In this document: in pieces, positions 47,580 through 63,388 of the stretch
How the letters are laid out: each line of letters begins with the position of its first letter
How positions within the stretch are numbered: position 1 is the stretch's first letter
Source of the DNA: Chrysomallon squamiferum
Lineage: Eukaryota; Mollusca; Gastropoda; Neomphalida; Peltospiridae
DNA length: 64,000 bases
Assembly: GCA_012295275.1 (NCBI GenBank)
Contig: CM022665.1
Location: forward strand, 22,931,002 to 22,995,001
Reading direction: 5' to 3'
Position numbers and translations under genes: made by a program
The notes under the pieces: generated by a model
Told to the model about the DNA's origin: nothing
The model's database searches: none
What the model saw: the letters and a program-made list of their open reading frames with translations, nothing else

Positions 47580-50500
47580 GTTGCTGAATAATTATTATAA
47601 TCGATAGAGGTCGATCTCTCTCTGTCTCTGTAGCCTCAGCTATATTCTCTCCCTTGATCATCTTGATTTTTATTTGTTTTCCTTTCATCTTTGTTTCTAT
47701 ATATATATATTGGGTTTTCCCCTTCTGTTATTTGTCCATGATCTTCCTCCTTATATGAGTATTCACTGTTTTTCTCTCTCCCAGCTAAAACCAAGCCATT
47801 CATTTTAACACCTTTTGTCTGATTTCCTTTCTGTTTCTATATTCCTATGCAGTTTTCAGCATGAATGTGGTCGTTACGTAAAAAACATATTCTGTTTTAC
47901 AATTCAGTACACAATTCAGAATCAAACTGACAACTTAAAGGAAAGTATTTGTGAAGGAAAACATTCCCAGCTATCATTATTAACGATAAAAATGCTACAG
48001 AGAAGAATACTGATCGTATTTTCACAAATCATCTTCTTTCTTTTTCTTTTTCAATCTTTCTAACACTGAAGCCTGAAGGTATAAACTCCTCACGACTTGG
48101 ATCTGTCACTAAGTAAAGATTTATATCTGTTCAGTGTCCAGCTAATTCCTTTCACAATATACAACAGAATAAAAAATGTGATGTTTCTGGTATTGACGTT
48201 TTTATTGCGGTCTCTTAAAAATCATTATTATAGTCTTAGCTGGGCGTATTGTACTCCTCTTTGTAATGTGCAGTGCCTAAAACCCAGTATTTTATAGATG
48301 ACGCAGTTTAATAATACTACTAAAATGTCATAACATACCAATTAAATTTTGTAAAGCCTAGATAACACATTATAAATTTCATTACAAATTCGATTTTATA
48401 CTGTAAACCGACACTCTGATTTTATAGAAGTTGTCGACCCGGGATATAGAAAATTCTGTTTTGCCTAGTACCGCTTTGCCGACTTAAGAATGTCCCGGGA
48501 AGTAGAAGGAACTAATTGTTTCACTGCAAACACTTTCAACCAGGTAACAGTGCAATTAACGAGTACCGGGTCGTAGATAGGTGCTAATTAGTTCACATCA
48601 ACAAATCCCGCGATGTAGAATTCATTTTAGGACCATATGTAAAAGTTTATCTACGTCCCGGGCCATAACAGTATATATATATATATATATACTTGATTTG
48701 AAATACTTCATTAGCTTTTAAAATAACATTAGATGAAATAGTAAGTACGTTTTAGATTCATTAGATTATGTAGATAATTGGAGATGTTCATTTAAAACCG
48801 GGAGAGAATTATAACAAAAGCATTTCAGAATGTGAAACTGGATCAAGTAGCAAGTGCCCGTTTACTTTAAGCTGGGAAGTATGTCGCTTTTTCCTGCCTG
48901 CTCGTACTTGGACGTTGTCGGTTGTTGTGTTTTTTTAATCACTATCCGGGTGCAGATAATATAGGTATGCGCATATTTTACAAAATGATTTATAGAAGGT
49001 TTACAATTGTGAACCTATTCCAGTACTTCCCCACATATCAAAATATAATCAGAATTAAATCTGAATTATCGAATTTTGATAAATTTAATAGTACAAAATG
49101 ATTTACATTAAACAGTATATCATAACTGCTCGTACAGCAATTAATTTGAAATTGCTTAGGTCTATTTTTCCAAACTGTGTTCATCTACAGGGTCTATCGA
49201 ATGTATAAAACTGGATAAAATCCAGTCCATTTTTTTAATTTATTTTTAGATTAACTGGTAATATTTAAGGTATAAATCAAATTATTCGAGCTGGAACCGA
49301 AATATTCGTGTATAAAACAAAACAAGACAAAGACAAAGGAGCATCATCATGAAACACACAAGTTTCTTACTGAATGAATATTTGAATATTTAACGACGCT
49401 TCTACCCATTTTAATATTAACTGTTATTAGACGGTTAAACATACGATTCTTTACGATAACATTACGAGAGATGAAAACGGCGGCCGTAATTGTACTGTCT
49501 GCCTACAGCAGTCTTACCGACACAGATGGTTAATTAAACAATGCAATTGTCAGCAGAATTCTTGTTTAAGGTCTTTGAACACCACTAAACAGCCGGTAAG
49601 TCTGTCTTTTCAGCAACAGTAATCTTGGCTTAGGAGATCAGTGGATAGAATTTTAGATAACGTTCGTCTATTCATCAATAATTAGTATTCACTGTTACCT
49701 TTATTACTTGTTTTTCTCAGCCGCTTGAAACAAAATCGAGCGATAACCTTGAAGATATCAAGCTGTTTCATTGGCAAAACATATAGATAAATTATATTGT
49801 TATTATTTCAATGCATACTTTTTTTCTTCTTTTTTTGTGAAAACACTTGTCTTAAAAACTAGTGACAACTTGGAATTAGATAAGATCTAGTTTTTAACAT
49901 CTGAGACCCTTCCCTATATCTCATCCCAGTAAAATTAACATTTCACTCTCTGACCACTACCCTGAAACAAAATCATCTATACGATCATCCATTGTCTTTC
50001 CGTTTCTGTTTTAAAATACGTTCCAGCGTTATTAGAACAACAAGAATTTCTATTTGTATTACTATCCATATTACTATTAGTTTTACATATTCGTAGGCCT
50101 TCGATTTAACGAACGTATGTGGGTGAAAGAATGTGCATTGATGCCGAAGTCCGTTATATAGCAAATATTTTAAAATTATAATATTTTAATATAACACAAT
50201 AATTTTAATACAATAATACCATATAAAATATTGAATAAAGGAATATAACAGTTAGGGTTACTAAGCAATCATACAGATACAAAATGAGCATTTACTAGTA
50301 CTCCTGTTACCGGATACACCAGAAATAACGGCATTATATAAACACGCTAAATGCTTCAAACCATTTTAATTTGCATAATGAATGTAACACATTTCATAGT
50401 ATTACTGTTCAGGTTAGTAATTTAACTCTTTACACGTAGTCGACTAAAGTTAAATTTTAATAACTCAAGTCCGATTCGTACATCAGTATATAACTGAAAA

Positions 50501-50770
50501 TAAATTCCAGACGGAAATAATTTCATCATATATGTGCATAGATGTATAAATGCTAATTGCTATGTCAGTTGCTGCGAGCTGTATTTCATCGTCCGTTCAA
50601 AAAACAACAACAACCTAGACTGACATAAACTACTGAAATAATATTTATTTGTCTCTCTGCATGAACACACAACGTAATATACACGATGATGATACGAAAA
50701 AATTACAGGACCAGATATTTTAAAATTGTTGTACTTCGTCCGTTCAAAACAATATTTACTGTATTACTAC
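47580..50770. other. P2-P3 intergenic region
   Basis: No gene was recognised. It includes a cluster of CCCGGG-type motifs (48438-48662, listed separately), (TA)n at 48671-48690, and otherwise unique AT-rich DNA. Small frames at 47815-48063 and 48097-48297 lack recognisable features. Confidence 0.5.
48438..48662. repeat. Five dispersed CCCGGG-GTAGAA-like motifs
   Basis: CCCGGG or near copies occur at 48438, 48494, 48565 (ACCGGG), 48607 (CCCGCG) and 48657. Four are followed by a TAGAA/TAGAT block 3-5 nt later. Spacing is 42-71 nt. This looks like a degenerate tandem repeat that is unusually GC-rich for this DNA. Confidence 0.45.
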
Positions 50771-50778
50771 CGCTACTT

Positions 50779-50856
<78 letters not shown>

Positions 50857-51460
50857 TGCCACTTATACTAGTACCTCTACAAAGATAAATACAACTACCA
50901 TTACTACTACTATTACTGTCACATATACTTTTACTTCTGTTATTACAACTGTTATTACAACTACTGTTACTACTACTACTACTACTACTACCTATACCAC
51001 GACTAATACAACTACCATTACTACTACTATTACTATCACATACACTTTTACTTCTGTTATTACTACAACTACTGTTGCTACTACTACTACTACTACCTCT
51101 ACCACGACTAATACAAAAACCATCACTACTACTATTATTATTACAGCAACAACGATAAATACAACTACCATTACTACTACTATTACTACCACATATACTT
51201 TTACTTCTGTTATTACTACAACTACTGTTACTACTACTGCTGCTGCTTGCTACTACTACTACTACTACTACTACCTCCAACACCACTAATACTGCAAAAC
51301 TACTACTACTACTACTTATTATCCAACACAACAACAAAACAACAACTATTATTATCACAACAACAACAACCATTACTACTACCACTACCACTGTTGTTAT
51401 TAATATTATTACTACTACTCCCTTACTACCACTACTACACCTACAGCAGCCGTATCATAA
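50771..51460. repeat. ACT/GCT trinucleotide repeat block upstream of P3
   Basis: About 690 nt of ACT, GCT and ACA units, with several larger internal repeats containing ACATATACTTTTACTTCTG. Thr- and Ser-homopolymer frames on both strands (187 and 211 codons) are artefacts. It ends about 150 nt before the P3 TATA box. Confidence 0.85.
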
Positions 51461-51613
51461 ATATACCACAGTCAGCATTAACAACAACAACGCCAATTAC
51501 AGCATTAATATCGCCCACAGTCACGGAATTAAGTGTTTGAGAATATACCGTTCACTCGGAACAAAAGAAGGCGGGTCGTGAACGTGATTTAAAATTTGAT
51601 TGATAGCTAAATC

Positions 51614-51621
51614 TATAAAAG
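51614..51621 (+). promoter_or_regulatory. TATA box of gene P3 (TATAAAAG)
   Basis: A consensus TATAAAAG lies 78 nt before the start codon at 51692, predicting a transcription start near 51645 and a 5'UTR of about 45 nt. Confidence 0.6.
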
Positions 51622-51691
51622 AGCCGAAATGAAAAACCTGGTTTGATGTCAAGCTGTTTCACTAACCCCACACTTCTATACAGGTAACACC

Positions 51692-54600
51692 ATGAAGCTG
51701 CTCGTGATACTTTTCACTCTGTTCTTCATCTGCATTGCCTGCACAGGTAAGAGTCTCATAGTGTAATCTCCATATTATTATTGTTATTATTATTATTATT
51801 ATTATTACTGTTATTATTATTATTATTATTTGATATTTTTCACACTTGTTCATTTTTAAAAAAAAAAAAAAAATTTTTTTTTTTTAAATAATTAGAGCGA
51901 AGCATTGTTATTCAGTCAACATTAGATATATCTGTAACGTCGATCTTTGTTTTTATCTTTTCTTCCATTTCGTTCTGAGCCTTTTTATTTATCTCTGTCT
52001 TTTGCCTTTCTTGTCGCATTCTCTGTCTTTATACAGATATCTCTATTTCGTCATTTTGATCCCTCCCCCCATCTCTGTTCCATTTTCCTCTTTTCTAGGC
52101 ATGTAGACCCATTCTGATATTATTTGTGTGTGGTTACCTAAAATATCACGGCACATAATCATTGACCATAAAATTATTAAAACGATGCCGTAGTTAATAT
52201 TTTATAGCTTCTGGACAAAGGCTTATTTGATCAAGCTGGGATACGAGAGATCACCCCAGATGGCAATAACCGTGTTACTAGCCTTGAATTTGACTTAAAT
52301 AAAGCGATCGTCACACTTCTTTTATCTCGGTCAGTAAACCTACCAAAATGACTAACGTAAATACAGACTAGATTCACGCGAGAAAATGAACAAATTTCAT
52401 ATCATGATAATAAAAAATTATAACGACAGTAATAAAAGAAGAAAACGAAAAAAAAAAAAAAAAAAGAAAAGAAAGAAGAAAAAACAACATGAAACAGATA
52501 CGATGAAATTAATGATATTGGTCAGTGCAATGGACGAAAGGGGAATTAGTTCAGCTGACGCCTTCGACCTATCACAATTTCAGCCCGTGAGCGAAAGTGC
52601 GCTCCCTAAAACCTGCTTTAACTTCTGACAGGTAAATTGCAGGTATTAGAATGAGGCAGTCAGTTTCCTTTTAGGACTGTGACTTAGAGATCGTCTAAAT
52701 GAATGTGAAATGTTTCCTTTCATGAGTTTTTAAATGAGATATTAAATATGTCTGCTCATGACTGTGATTTTAATCTTTATTGTGAATCAGAAAGACAGAA
52801 ATATACCCATGACTCATGTATGAAAGCCGCTGCACAGATATTTGTACATGCGTGTTCCTCTGTCATAATCTTAAAATAGGCATATATTATTTTTATGTCA
52901 AATCACCGATTCCTACAAACTGCTTGTTTACTGGTTTTGTTATTCATTTTGTTTCAAATATGAATATTTATCAACACACATGGACAAATAGTATATCTGG
53001 GTGCTAAACAAAACATTCAGCACTCATCGAAAAGACTGCTTACATGGCAGTAACTACATTGAGGCTAATAAGGAAAATACGATTTTTAAAGTTATATATA
53101 TATATATATATATTTTAATTTAAAAAATATAAAATATAAGTGGCTAGAATCGAGGATTTTGCGTCTTTCAAGTCGGAGCTTTTCTGGGCCTTTGGCTGCC
53201 CCCTGACCTCTCACACATATTTTTTTTTTGTCCTGCTCCGCTCTGCAATTTAGTGTTTTTGATTCATTTCAAAAAGTCTAGTACACGTCCATGGCTTAGC
53301 ATGAAAATGTTATCCGAGTCCTTTTTAAGAAAGCCAAAATTATACTGCTACGCTTCGTAGAAAATAAATAACAGTAAAAGATAATGCAGTTAGCTAATTA
53401 GTTCTTCTGTAAGTCACAAGGCTTCATCAATGTTTTTCCAGCAGACTGCATTTTGTTTGTCATTTTGGTAGGTTTACTGACCGAGATAAAAGAAGTGTGA
53501 CGATCGCTTTTCTTAGTTAAATTCAAGGCCACTAGCTCGGTTATTGTCATCTGTGTTTTTCTATCGTAACCTTGTGTATATCCTAGTATAAAACTTATAC
53601 AATAAAAATAAACTGGGCCTCAGTTTAGGACATTCGAATCGAGAATTTTAAATAGAGGAGTCGAGTTCTTCTACTGAATCTAAACACTGTAGAAATCACA
53701 TTTAGCGCAAGCCTTAAAATGTTTTTCTAGAAATATAAAAATACATATTTAAACCAAAAAGATATTTTACCAGTTTCATTTATTCGTTTTGTCCCTTTTT
53801 TTTTTTCTTTTTTTTTTATCACTTTAATTACGTATTTACAATTAAATAAAGAAATTATTAAATCTTAAGAAATTATATTAATAATTATGGTAAAGTTGGT
53901 AAAGTTTGTGTTATGAAGATTGTTCACTCTGCTCTAGATGATGGTGGTAATTTTATTTTGTGCAACTGATAACCATGATCTAACAAAGGAATAAAGAAAA
54001 GACTTCAACTTCATAGCTTTAGTTATCTCCAATGTACGTATCTGCAAAATTCACTTATTCGTTTTGTTTCAGACTGTTCTTCAGAATGTCCAGCCACAAA
54101 ACTACATCTTCACTGCGGTTCACCTACTTTGTCAGCTTTTCTGTCTTCCTGTCAGAATGACAATCAGTGTGGTGCAGGTAAACACTGCTTATATACTAAC
54201 TACTTATAACTAAGTGTTGTAAACATATATCAGTTAATCTGTTATATAAAATAATGCAATATAGCTACAACAGTAACTAACTAACTGATTAAATAAATAA
54301 ATACATAATTCACCGATATTCACTATAAAACTAATTCACTAACATGTCAATACAGACTAATTAAAAACATAGCTTACAGACATACAAACATGCATTCATA
54401 CATACACATTCAAACTCACACGTACATACATTGATACACACGCCCAGACACATACACATACATACATACATATATACACACATACACACTGTGCACAGAA
54501 ACATAAGTACTAAAAACGTCACTTGGTATAATGCTTCAAAAAACATTACTTTCCAGTATCGTTATATATGATTATAAATATGTGTGATTTTCCATTTATT

Positions 54601-54836
54601 ATGCTTTTTAGGTTTCAAGTGCTGTACGATTTTTTGGTGTATAAAGAGATGTACAAGAACAGGGGTAAGTTTATTTCACAATTTAGATTTCATTATTTTA
54701 TTCTATACAAGAAAATGTAATTATTTTTGGACATTATGTACAATATGGGTCATATTAAAATTTTAACTTAATAGTAAAATCTCACTGTAATAAAATGTTT
54801 CTTATTTACTTCACTGTACTGAAAAATAAGGTTAAT

Positions 54837-54879
<43 letters not shown>

Positions 54880-56131
54880 CACATACAGATCATTGTTATT
54901 GTGCAAATAAATAAATAAATTAATTAATTAAAAACAAAAATGAAATAGAATAAATAAATTAAAAAATAATATAAAATTAAATAAAACAGAATAAAACAAT
55001 ATTAAATAATCACATATAACCTTGTCTATTTATTCAGGCTACACCTCGTCCTGCACCTGCACCTGCACCTAAACCCACTGGTAAGGTTTGTACCTCCCCA
55101 AACGACTGTCTAGCAAATCATTGTTGTGTTAATCGAACAAAAAGTGCTGATAAAGGAGTTTGCCAGAAGATGGGAGGATCGGGAGCAAGTAAGTATTATA
55201 TAACATCGCTAGTGACCTATACTGCACCTTTAAACAAAGTGAAAGAAATATCTTGTTTTGTTTACTGTAATACATAATACTGCGTGTTGTGTTTATGGTC
55301 ACGGGTTGTCTCCCATGGTAGGGATAGACAATGTTTAGGACAGGCAGACGACAGATATATAAGAAAACATGCAGACAAACAAATACGTGGATAGGTCGAT
55401 GACTGGACTGATAGGGAGAAAGGTGGATAGAATTGCACGTATAATTAGAGTTATGTTGCCTTACGGTTTTCACTACAGTAAGTTAATCTGTTGGTTTTCT
55501 GTTTCAGAATGTTATGTTCGAGATCCTTACACATTCACGCCTCCACCTGGCGTAGTTCAAACGTGTCCCTGCGGATTTGGCAATTATTGTTCAGGAATTT
55601 CTTCTCAGGTTGATCCTGAGTTTGGAACTACTGGTAGCTTTTTATTCAAATTATATTTTAACATTTTGAAATAACATTAATACTGTGCCATCAGTAGTGA
55701 ATAATAAATATCTAAAACAGTAATAGTCAAATAAATAAATACAGTTTAAGAAGAAAAATATCATTTTGTTACTAATATTCATTTTCATTTTCACGAAACA
55801 TACAAATATAGTCATGCTAAAACCCCTAAATTGTTTTTAGAATTACTGATATATAGATTTTATATAGTTATAATACTCTTTCTTAAAAGTTTTTATTTTT
55901 TTTATTTTTGTTGTTCAACTCCTTCTAGGTGTTAGCTTAATGTTCTATATAAAACCCTTTATTTTATTTTTAATTTTTTTTTTTACTGCCATTCCGTAAC
56001 ACCACAGAAATTAGGTGAAATATTTCATTATTTCTAAAAAAAATTATTGATACAGAAACTTTTAAATCCTACTTCACTTTTTTATTTTTTTATTACCACT
56101 ATTATTACTACTACTACTACTATCATTAATA

Positions 56132-56178
<47 letters not shown>

Positions 56179-56253
56179 TTATATATATATATATTTTAAA
56201 ACTTTTTTTTAACTTTTGTTTTATATATTTCAGGTACTTGCAATTCGTTCTAA
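51692..56253 (+). CDS. P3: secreted WAP + 10-cysteine prokineticin/astakine-like protein, 169 aa
   Basis: Six exons, 51692-51746, 54073-54177, 54612-54664, 55038-55188, 55508-55633 and 56234-56253, total 510 nt with phases 1, 1, 0, 1, 1 all consistent. Residues 1-18 are the signal peptide. Exons 2-3 (about residues 19-71) hold a WAP four-disulfide core: C-P-x6-C-x11-C-x5-C-x5-CC-x4-C-x3-C, with one additional cysteine before it. Exon 4 begins with a Pro-Ala linker (ATPRPAPAPAPKPTG), then the second domain: C-x5-C-x4-CC-x11-C-x9-C-x17-C-P-C-x5-C-x16-C. That is the 10-cysteine prokineticin/astakine pattern with near-identical spacing. WAP domains commonly inhibit serine proteases or kill microbes; prokineticin-fold domains are cytokine-like. 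The combination suggests a secreted immune or signalling factor (inferred). Exons 4-6 align in phase with exons 2-4 of P1/P2, so the WAP exons are an insertion, or were lost in P1/P2. Confidence 0.82.
51774..51832. repeat. (TTA)n microsatellite in P3 intron 1
   Basis: TTA units with TTG/CTG interruptions, starting 28 nt after the exon 1 donor. Confidence 0.9.
52241..53571. mobile_element. Inverted-repeat DNA element (non-autonomous, about 1.3 kb) in P3 intron 1
   Basis: 52301-52352 and 53459-53510 are perfect 52-nt inverted copies. Similarity continues outward, with several mismatches, to about 52241 and 53571, and weakly inward. The about 1.1 kb interior has no long open frame and no transposase signature. 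This fits a non-autonomous DNA transposon with long terminal inverted repeats. No convincing target-site duplication was found, so the exact ends are uncertain. Confidence 0.65.
54837..54876. repeat. (TTA)n microsatellite in P3 intron 3
   Basis: About 40 nt of TTA in the 373-nt intron between the WAP exons and the prokineticin-like exons. Confidence 0.9.
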
Positions 56254-56867
56254 GAGCAATATTCAAGACGGAGTCAGAGAGTTAGTATTTATAAATGTAC
56301 ACATAGACTTTTCCCTCAAACCTTCGATACGACGTAATTATAATGTTTTAAACCAGAGGGTCACTATCATGTATATGTAGCATAGCTAACCTATTATATC
56401 ACCATATCACTTAACTCTGGCGAAAATTAAGAACGTTAAAGCATTTAACAGTATTGAGATATCTTACTAACAACGATGGTGCAAGAATATGTAAAGGTGG
56501 ATTTAAATTTGGCAAGGCTCCACTTTTTGTGTTCATGATACTCAAAATGTCAAGTCTCGTACCGTGGATCTCTTCTGCTATTACTTGACTATTATATTAT
56601 GTTATATTATATTAAATTACATTATACTATATATTATATATATAAACTATTCTTTTCAAAGGTTATGATGGTTCTGTTTCAATCCTGAATGTATTCTTCA
56701 GTGAAGAATTCAGGTTCTGTTTAAGTTTTGTAGGTGGGCTACTGGTTTCGAACATAATCCAAAGTTGAATATTCTAAACAATTTTTGAAACCAGGATTAA
56801 AATGTGTTTTCCATTACTAAAATAATTTTTGATAAAGAGAGATATGTTACAGATAATAACTGTATTA

Positions 56868-56873
56868 AATAAA
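56868..56873 (+). terminator. Candidate polyadenylation signal of P3
   Basis: This AATAAA, about 615 nt past the stop, is the nearest one I found. It is much farther than in P1, P2 and P5, so a non-canonical nearer signal is possible. Confidence 0.3.
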
Positions 56874-56879
56874 ATTGTT

Positions 56880-58179
56880 TTCATGGTGAAGATTTTGTGT
56901 ATTTAATGATTCATCAAATACTTTGTGACCATACCATACATACATACATACATACATACATACATACATACATACACACACACATACATACATGCATACA
57001 GACATACACTTTCTCAGTTCTTATATGAGTAAGATAATATGTACGTCACTTTAATTTCTTATAAAGATTTTCTGAATTGACCTTCAATAAAAATTTATTT
57101 AATTTTTTCACACACCTAATTATTTAAATATTTAAATGATAAATGCTCATTAATAATATTGATAAATAAAGAGTATATCATTCAAACCAATAATAATCAA
57201 TGATTTAACATGTTAAGTTTCATCTACAGTTTGCACAGGAGGTTTTGTGCACTGAAACTTTTAGTTCGTTTTCAAATTATTAAACAAATAGTTCAGCACT
57301 AACATACTGTTCATTAATGTTACGTTCATTAATAATTACTGTTTACATCTGGGCGACGAAGATTAAATTTAATTCCTTGTTTCGGACAAACTTAATTTCA
57401 TAACATACATGTATGTGCATAATTTTATATTATACATACATACAGACACAAAACGAGGCTCGCCTGTAATTTCTGATGTCACGATCACAGAGAAATGGCG
57501 GCGCACAATCTGTGTTATTTTGTTGTTATACTCCGTTATTAAGATCGAATGACAAATAAACAAATAAAACATAACTTAGAAGTCCGAATTTAAGAACATA
57601 TGTTTGGACCGATGTCTGAATCACTGACGATTATTCACTTTAATCTACTGCGTTATTTCCTACTGCCGCAATGTTTGTATTAGCTTAAAGCGAAAACGAA
57701 CTTTGTAAGTCCACTCGCATCAAGCTGTCACATTTAAAAATGATAGCTGTCTGTTCATGTCAGTTTTGGAATGTTTTATTTCATTCTGACAAGTCCATCA
57801 CAGAGCTGCTTTGTGTTGGCTCATCAAAAAACTTCCCACGTATTTTTTTACCTGTCGCGACACTAAACGAGAACAATGAACACATACGTATTTTACTTGT
57901 AGTAACAGATGTCATTTATGGAGCTAGGATAGACGGATAAACTCGGAGGTCACCCCTGTTACATTTTTGCCTAATTGATGTGCGTTTTTTATTGTTCGAT
58001 TTATGAAACGTAGATCAATCTATGGATGATTTTTGATGAAGTGGGTTTTTTTTTTTATATAATGGAGACGATAGGAGACTATGCAGAAGGAAATAAACCT
58101 TATCAATGTTATAGGTCACAACAACAATAATAATGATGATAAAAATTAATAACAATAACTGCAGTGACAATAATAGTAA

Positions 58180-58249
<70 letters not shown>

Positions 58250-58353
58250 TAATAATATTAATGATAATAAAAATAATAAAGATAATAATAATAATGATGA
58301 TGATGATGATGATAATAATAATAATGATAATGGTAATAATAATGATGATGATG

Positions 58354-58390
<37 letters not shown>

Positions 58391-58640
58391 AAAAAATAAG
58401 TAAATACCAAACAAACAAGTACTTAAGTATATAAAACGAATTATAATAAAAATAAATACATAAATTTTAAATTATGTGTATTTAGATAAATGTAATTTTT
58501 ACTTTTTTTTTTTTTTTTTAAATTTGCATTTCTTCTTATTATTTATTTATTTAAATGTTGTACACACTACGTACGTATCTTCTTACAATTTATTTCCTCT
58601 TAATTAGTTATAATCAAATAATTAACCCAGTATGCAACAG
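56880..58640. other. Convergent P3/P4 spacer
   Basis: Holds (CATA)n at about 56935-56985 and a long (AAT)n/(ATG)n block at 58120-58390. P3 and P4 converge on this spacer. No gene was recognised. Confidence 0.6.
58120..58390. repeat. (AAT)n/(ATG)n repeat
   Basis: About 270 nt of AAT and ATG units. Ile/Leu/Tyr-homopolymer frames on the minus strand are artefacts. Confidence 0.95.
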
Positions 58641-58649
58641 CAATTCAAT

Positions 58650-58655
58650 TTTATT
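58650..58655 (-). terminator. Candidate polyadenylation signal of P4
   Basis: AATAAA on the minus strand, about 150 nt past the P4 stop at 58806. A second copy lies at 58589-58594. Confidence 0.4.
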
Positions 58656-58805
58656 AAATATAAGAAAAGAGATTCCACAAAATTGTAATATAAACAATAA
58701 AAATAACTTCACTAACAAACAAATTATTATTATCCAAAATCAGAATATCTGATTGGGAAACAGAAAATGTTTAATGTACACATAACCGTTTATCAACTCT
58801 GAGGG

Positions 58806-61860
<3,055 letters not shown>

Positions 61861-61905
61861 GGTTACCGTTATTTTTTACAAATATTACGTTTCATGATTT
61901 TATGA

Positions 61906-61919
61906 TTTATATATTTATA
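61906..61919 (-). promoter_or_regulatory. TATA region of gene P4
   Basis: Overlapping TATAAATA and TATATAAA on the minus strand, about 46-59 nt before the start codon at 61860. The distance agrees with P1 and P2. Confidence 0.5.
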
Positions 61920-62161
61920 AACAGGCTCTTGTTTTTGTGGTATCTTGAAATTCTAAGTAACAAAACTGCCGAATGTCTTCAATCATGTTGTCATTAATGT
62001 CTGACACACCTGTATCTTACGAAATGAATGAGGAAATATTGTGTCACGTATAAGAACTAATTGTCAATAATACTATTTTAAAAGAAAAGAGGAGACCAGT
62101 TTACTGTTTCCTTGACTGCACGGTAGACGTTTATTTGTGAATCATTATACTTTTTTCATAT

Positions 62162-62603
62162 GTGACTCATTTTGAGATAAGATTTTATAAGTGACTCATT
62201 ATAACATATAGGTTATATTTGTTGCTCATTATAAAACAAAAGTTATATTTGTAACTTATTATAGCATATAGGCTATATTTGTGATTCGTTATACCATAAA
62301 GGTTATATTTGTCACTCATTATAAAAGTTGATTTCTGAATAATAATAAAATAGGAGTTATATTGTCACTCGTTATAACACAGAAGTTATTTTAGTCGCTC
62401 ATTTTAAAGCAGAAGCTGTATCTGTGACTCAGTTTAAGGTAGAGGTTATATCTGTGATTCAATTTAAGGTAGAGGTTATATCTGTGACTCAGTTTAAGGT
62501 AGAGGTTATATCTGTGACTCAGTTTAAGGTAGAGGTTATATCTATGATTCAAATGACAGGTTTAAGATGTGACTGCTAAAACAGACATGACATTTGTGAC
62601 TCA
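62162..62603. repeat. 30-bp minisatellite with AP-1-like TGACTCA sites, upstream of P4
   Basis: Exact 30-nt periodicity: units start at 62191, 62221, 62251, 62281 and 62311, then after a 53-nt step at 62364, 62394, 62424, 62454, 62484, 62514 and 62544. The last group is nearly identical (TTTAAGGTAGAGGTTATATC core) and the first is diverged. Each unit begins GTGACTCA or a variant. Exact TGACTCA occurs at 62163, 62192, 62425, 62485, 62515 and 62597, with TGATTCA at 62455 and 62545. The array sits 300-740 nt upstream of the P4 start codon. Confidence 0.85.
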
Positions 62604-63000
62604 TCATACGACAGAAATCATTATTATATATATATATATTTAAATTTTTTATATTTATGACTGATAACAAGATAGAGGTTATATATTACTCATTATAGAA
62701 AACCAAGATTTAGATAAGAAATTAAAATGTTTAAGGGTAATAAATTATATGATTATACCATGTCAAAATATTAAACTCTAAAAAAAAAAAAAAAAAAAAG
62801 AAATTACTCATTAGATAGAATTGGAAATACGATTTTTTTTTTAGATGTGTTTGAAACTACACAAAATAAAAGAAGAAATAATATTTAAATAAAATCGAAG
62901 AAACAAAAAACAAAAAAAAACAAAAAAACAAACAAACAATAAAAACAAACAGACAAAACAACCCCAAAAACCCCAAACAACAACAATGAATTCTAAATAA

Positions 63001-63006
63001 TTTATT
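63001..63006 (-). terminator. Polyadenylation signal of P5
   Basis: AATAAA on the minus strand, 29 nt past the P5 stop at 63035. Confidence 0.55.
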
Positions 63007-63034
63007 TACAAAATAATATATACATTTTTCTATA

Positions 63035-63327
63035 TCAGCCAAATGAACAGGTACCTACAAAACAAAGAAAGAAATACTGTGACTTCAGAAAAACCAAATT
63101 TTAATTAGCTAGAATAATTTAAAATAACAGCAACAACAACAACAACAACATCAATAATAATAATAAGAAGAAAAACAAATTTATTCACCACTGAAAAATA
63201 TATCACCAGTTTGTGTCAGTTTAAGTGAGGGCGGGCTTGTAGCTCAGTGACTAGAACGATAACCTTGACATTCAGTGTCGACGTGTGCCATGATTACTTA
63301 ACAAATACTGTTGAATTTACTTACAAG

Positions 63328-63388
<61 letters not shown>

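Noticed and set aside
50726-51391. Long Thr-rich (plus) and Ser-rich (minus) open frames
   Set aside because: Both are translations of ACT/GCT trinucleotide repeats; neither has non-repeat content or splice/start context.
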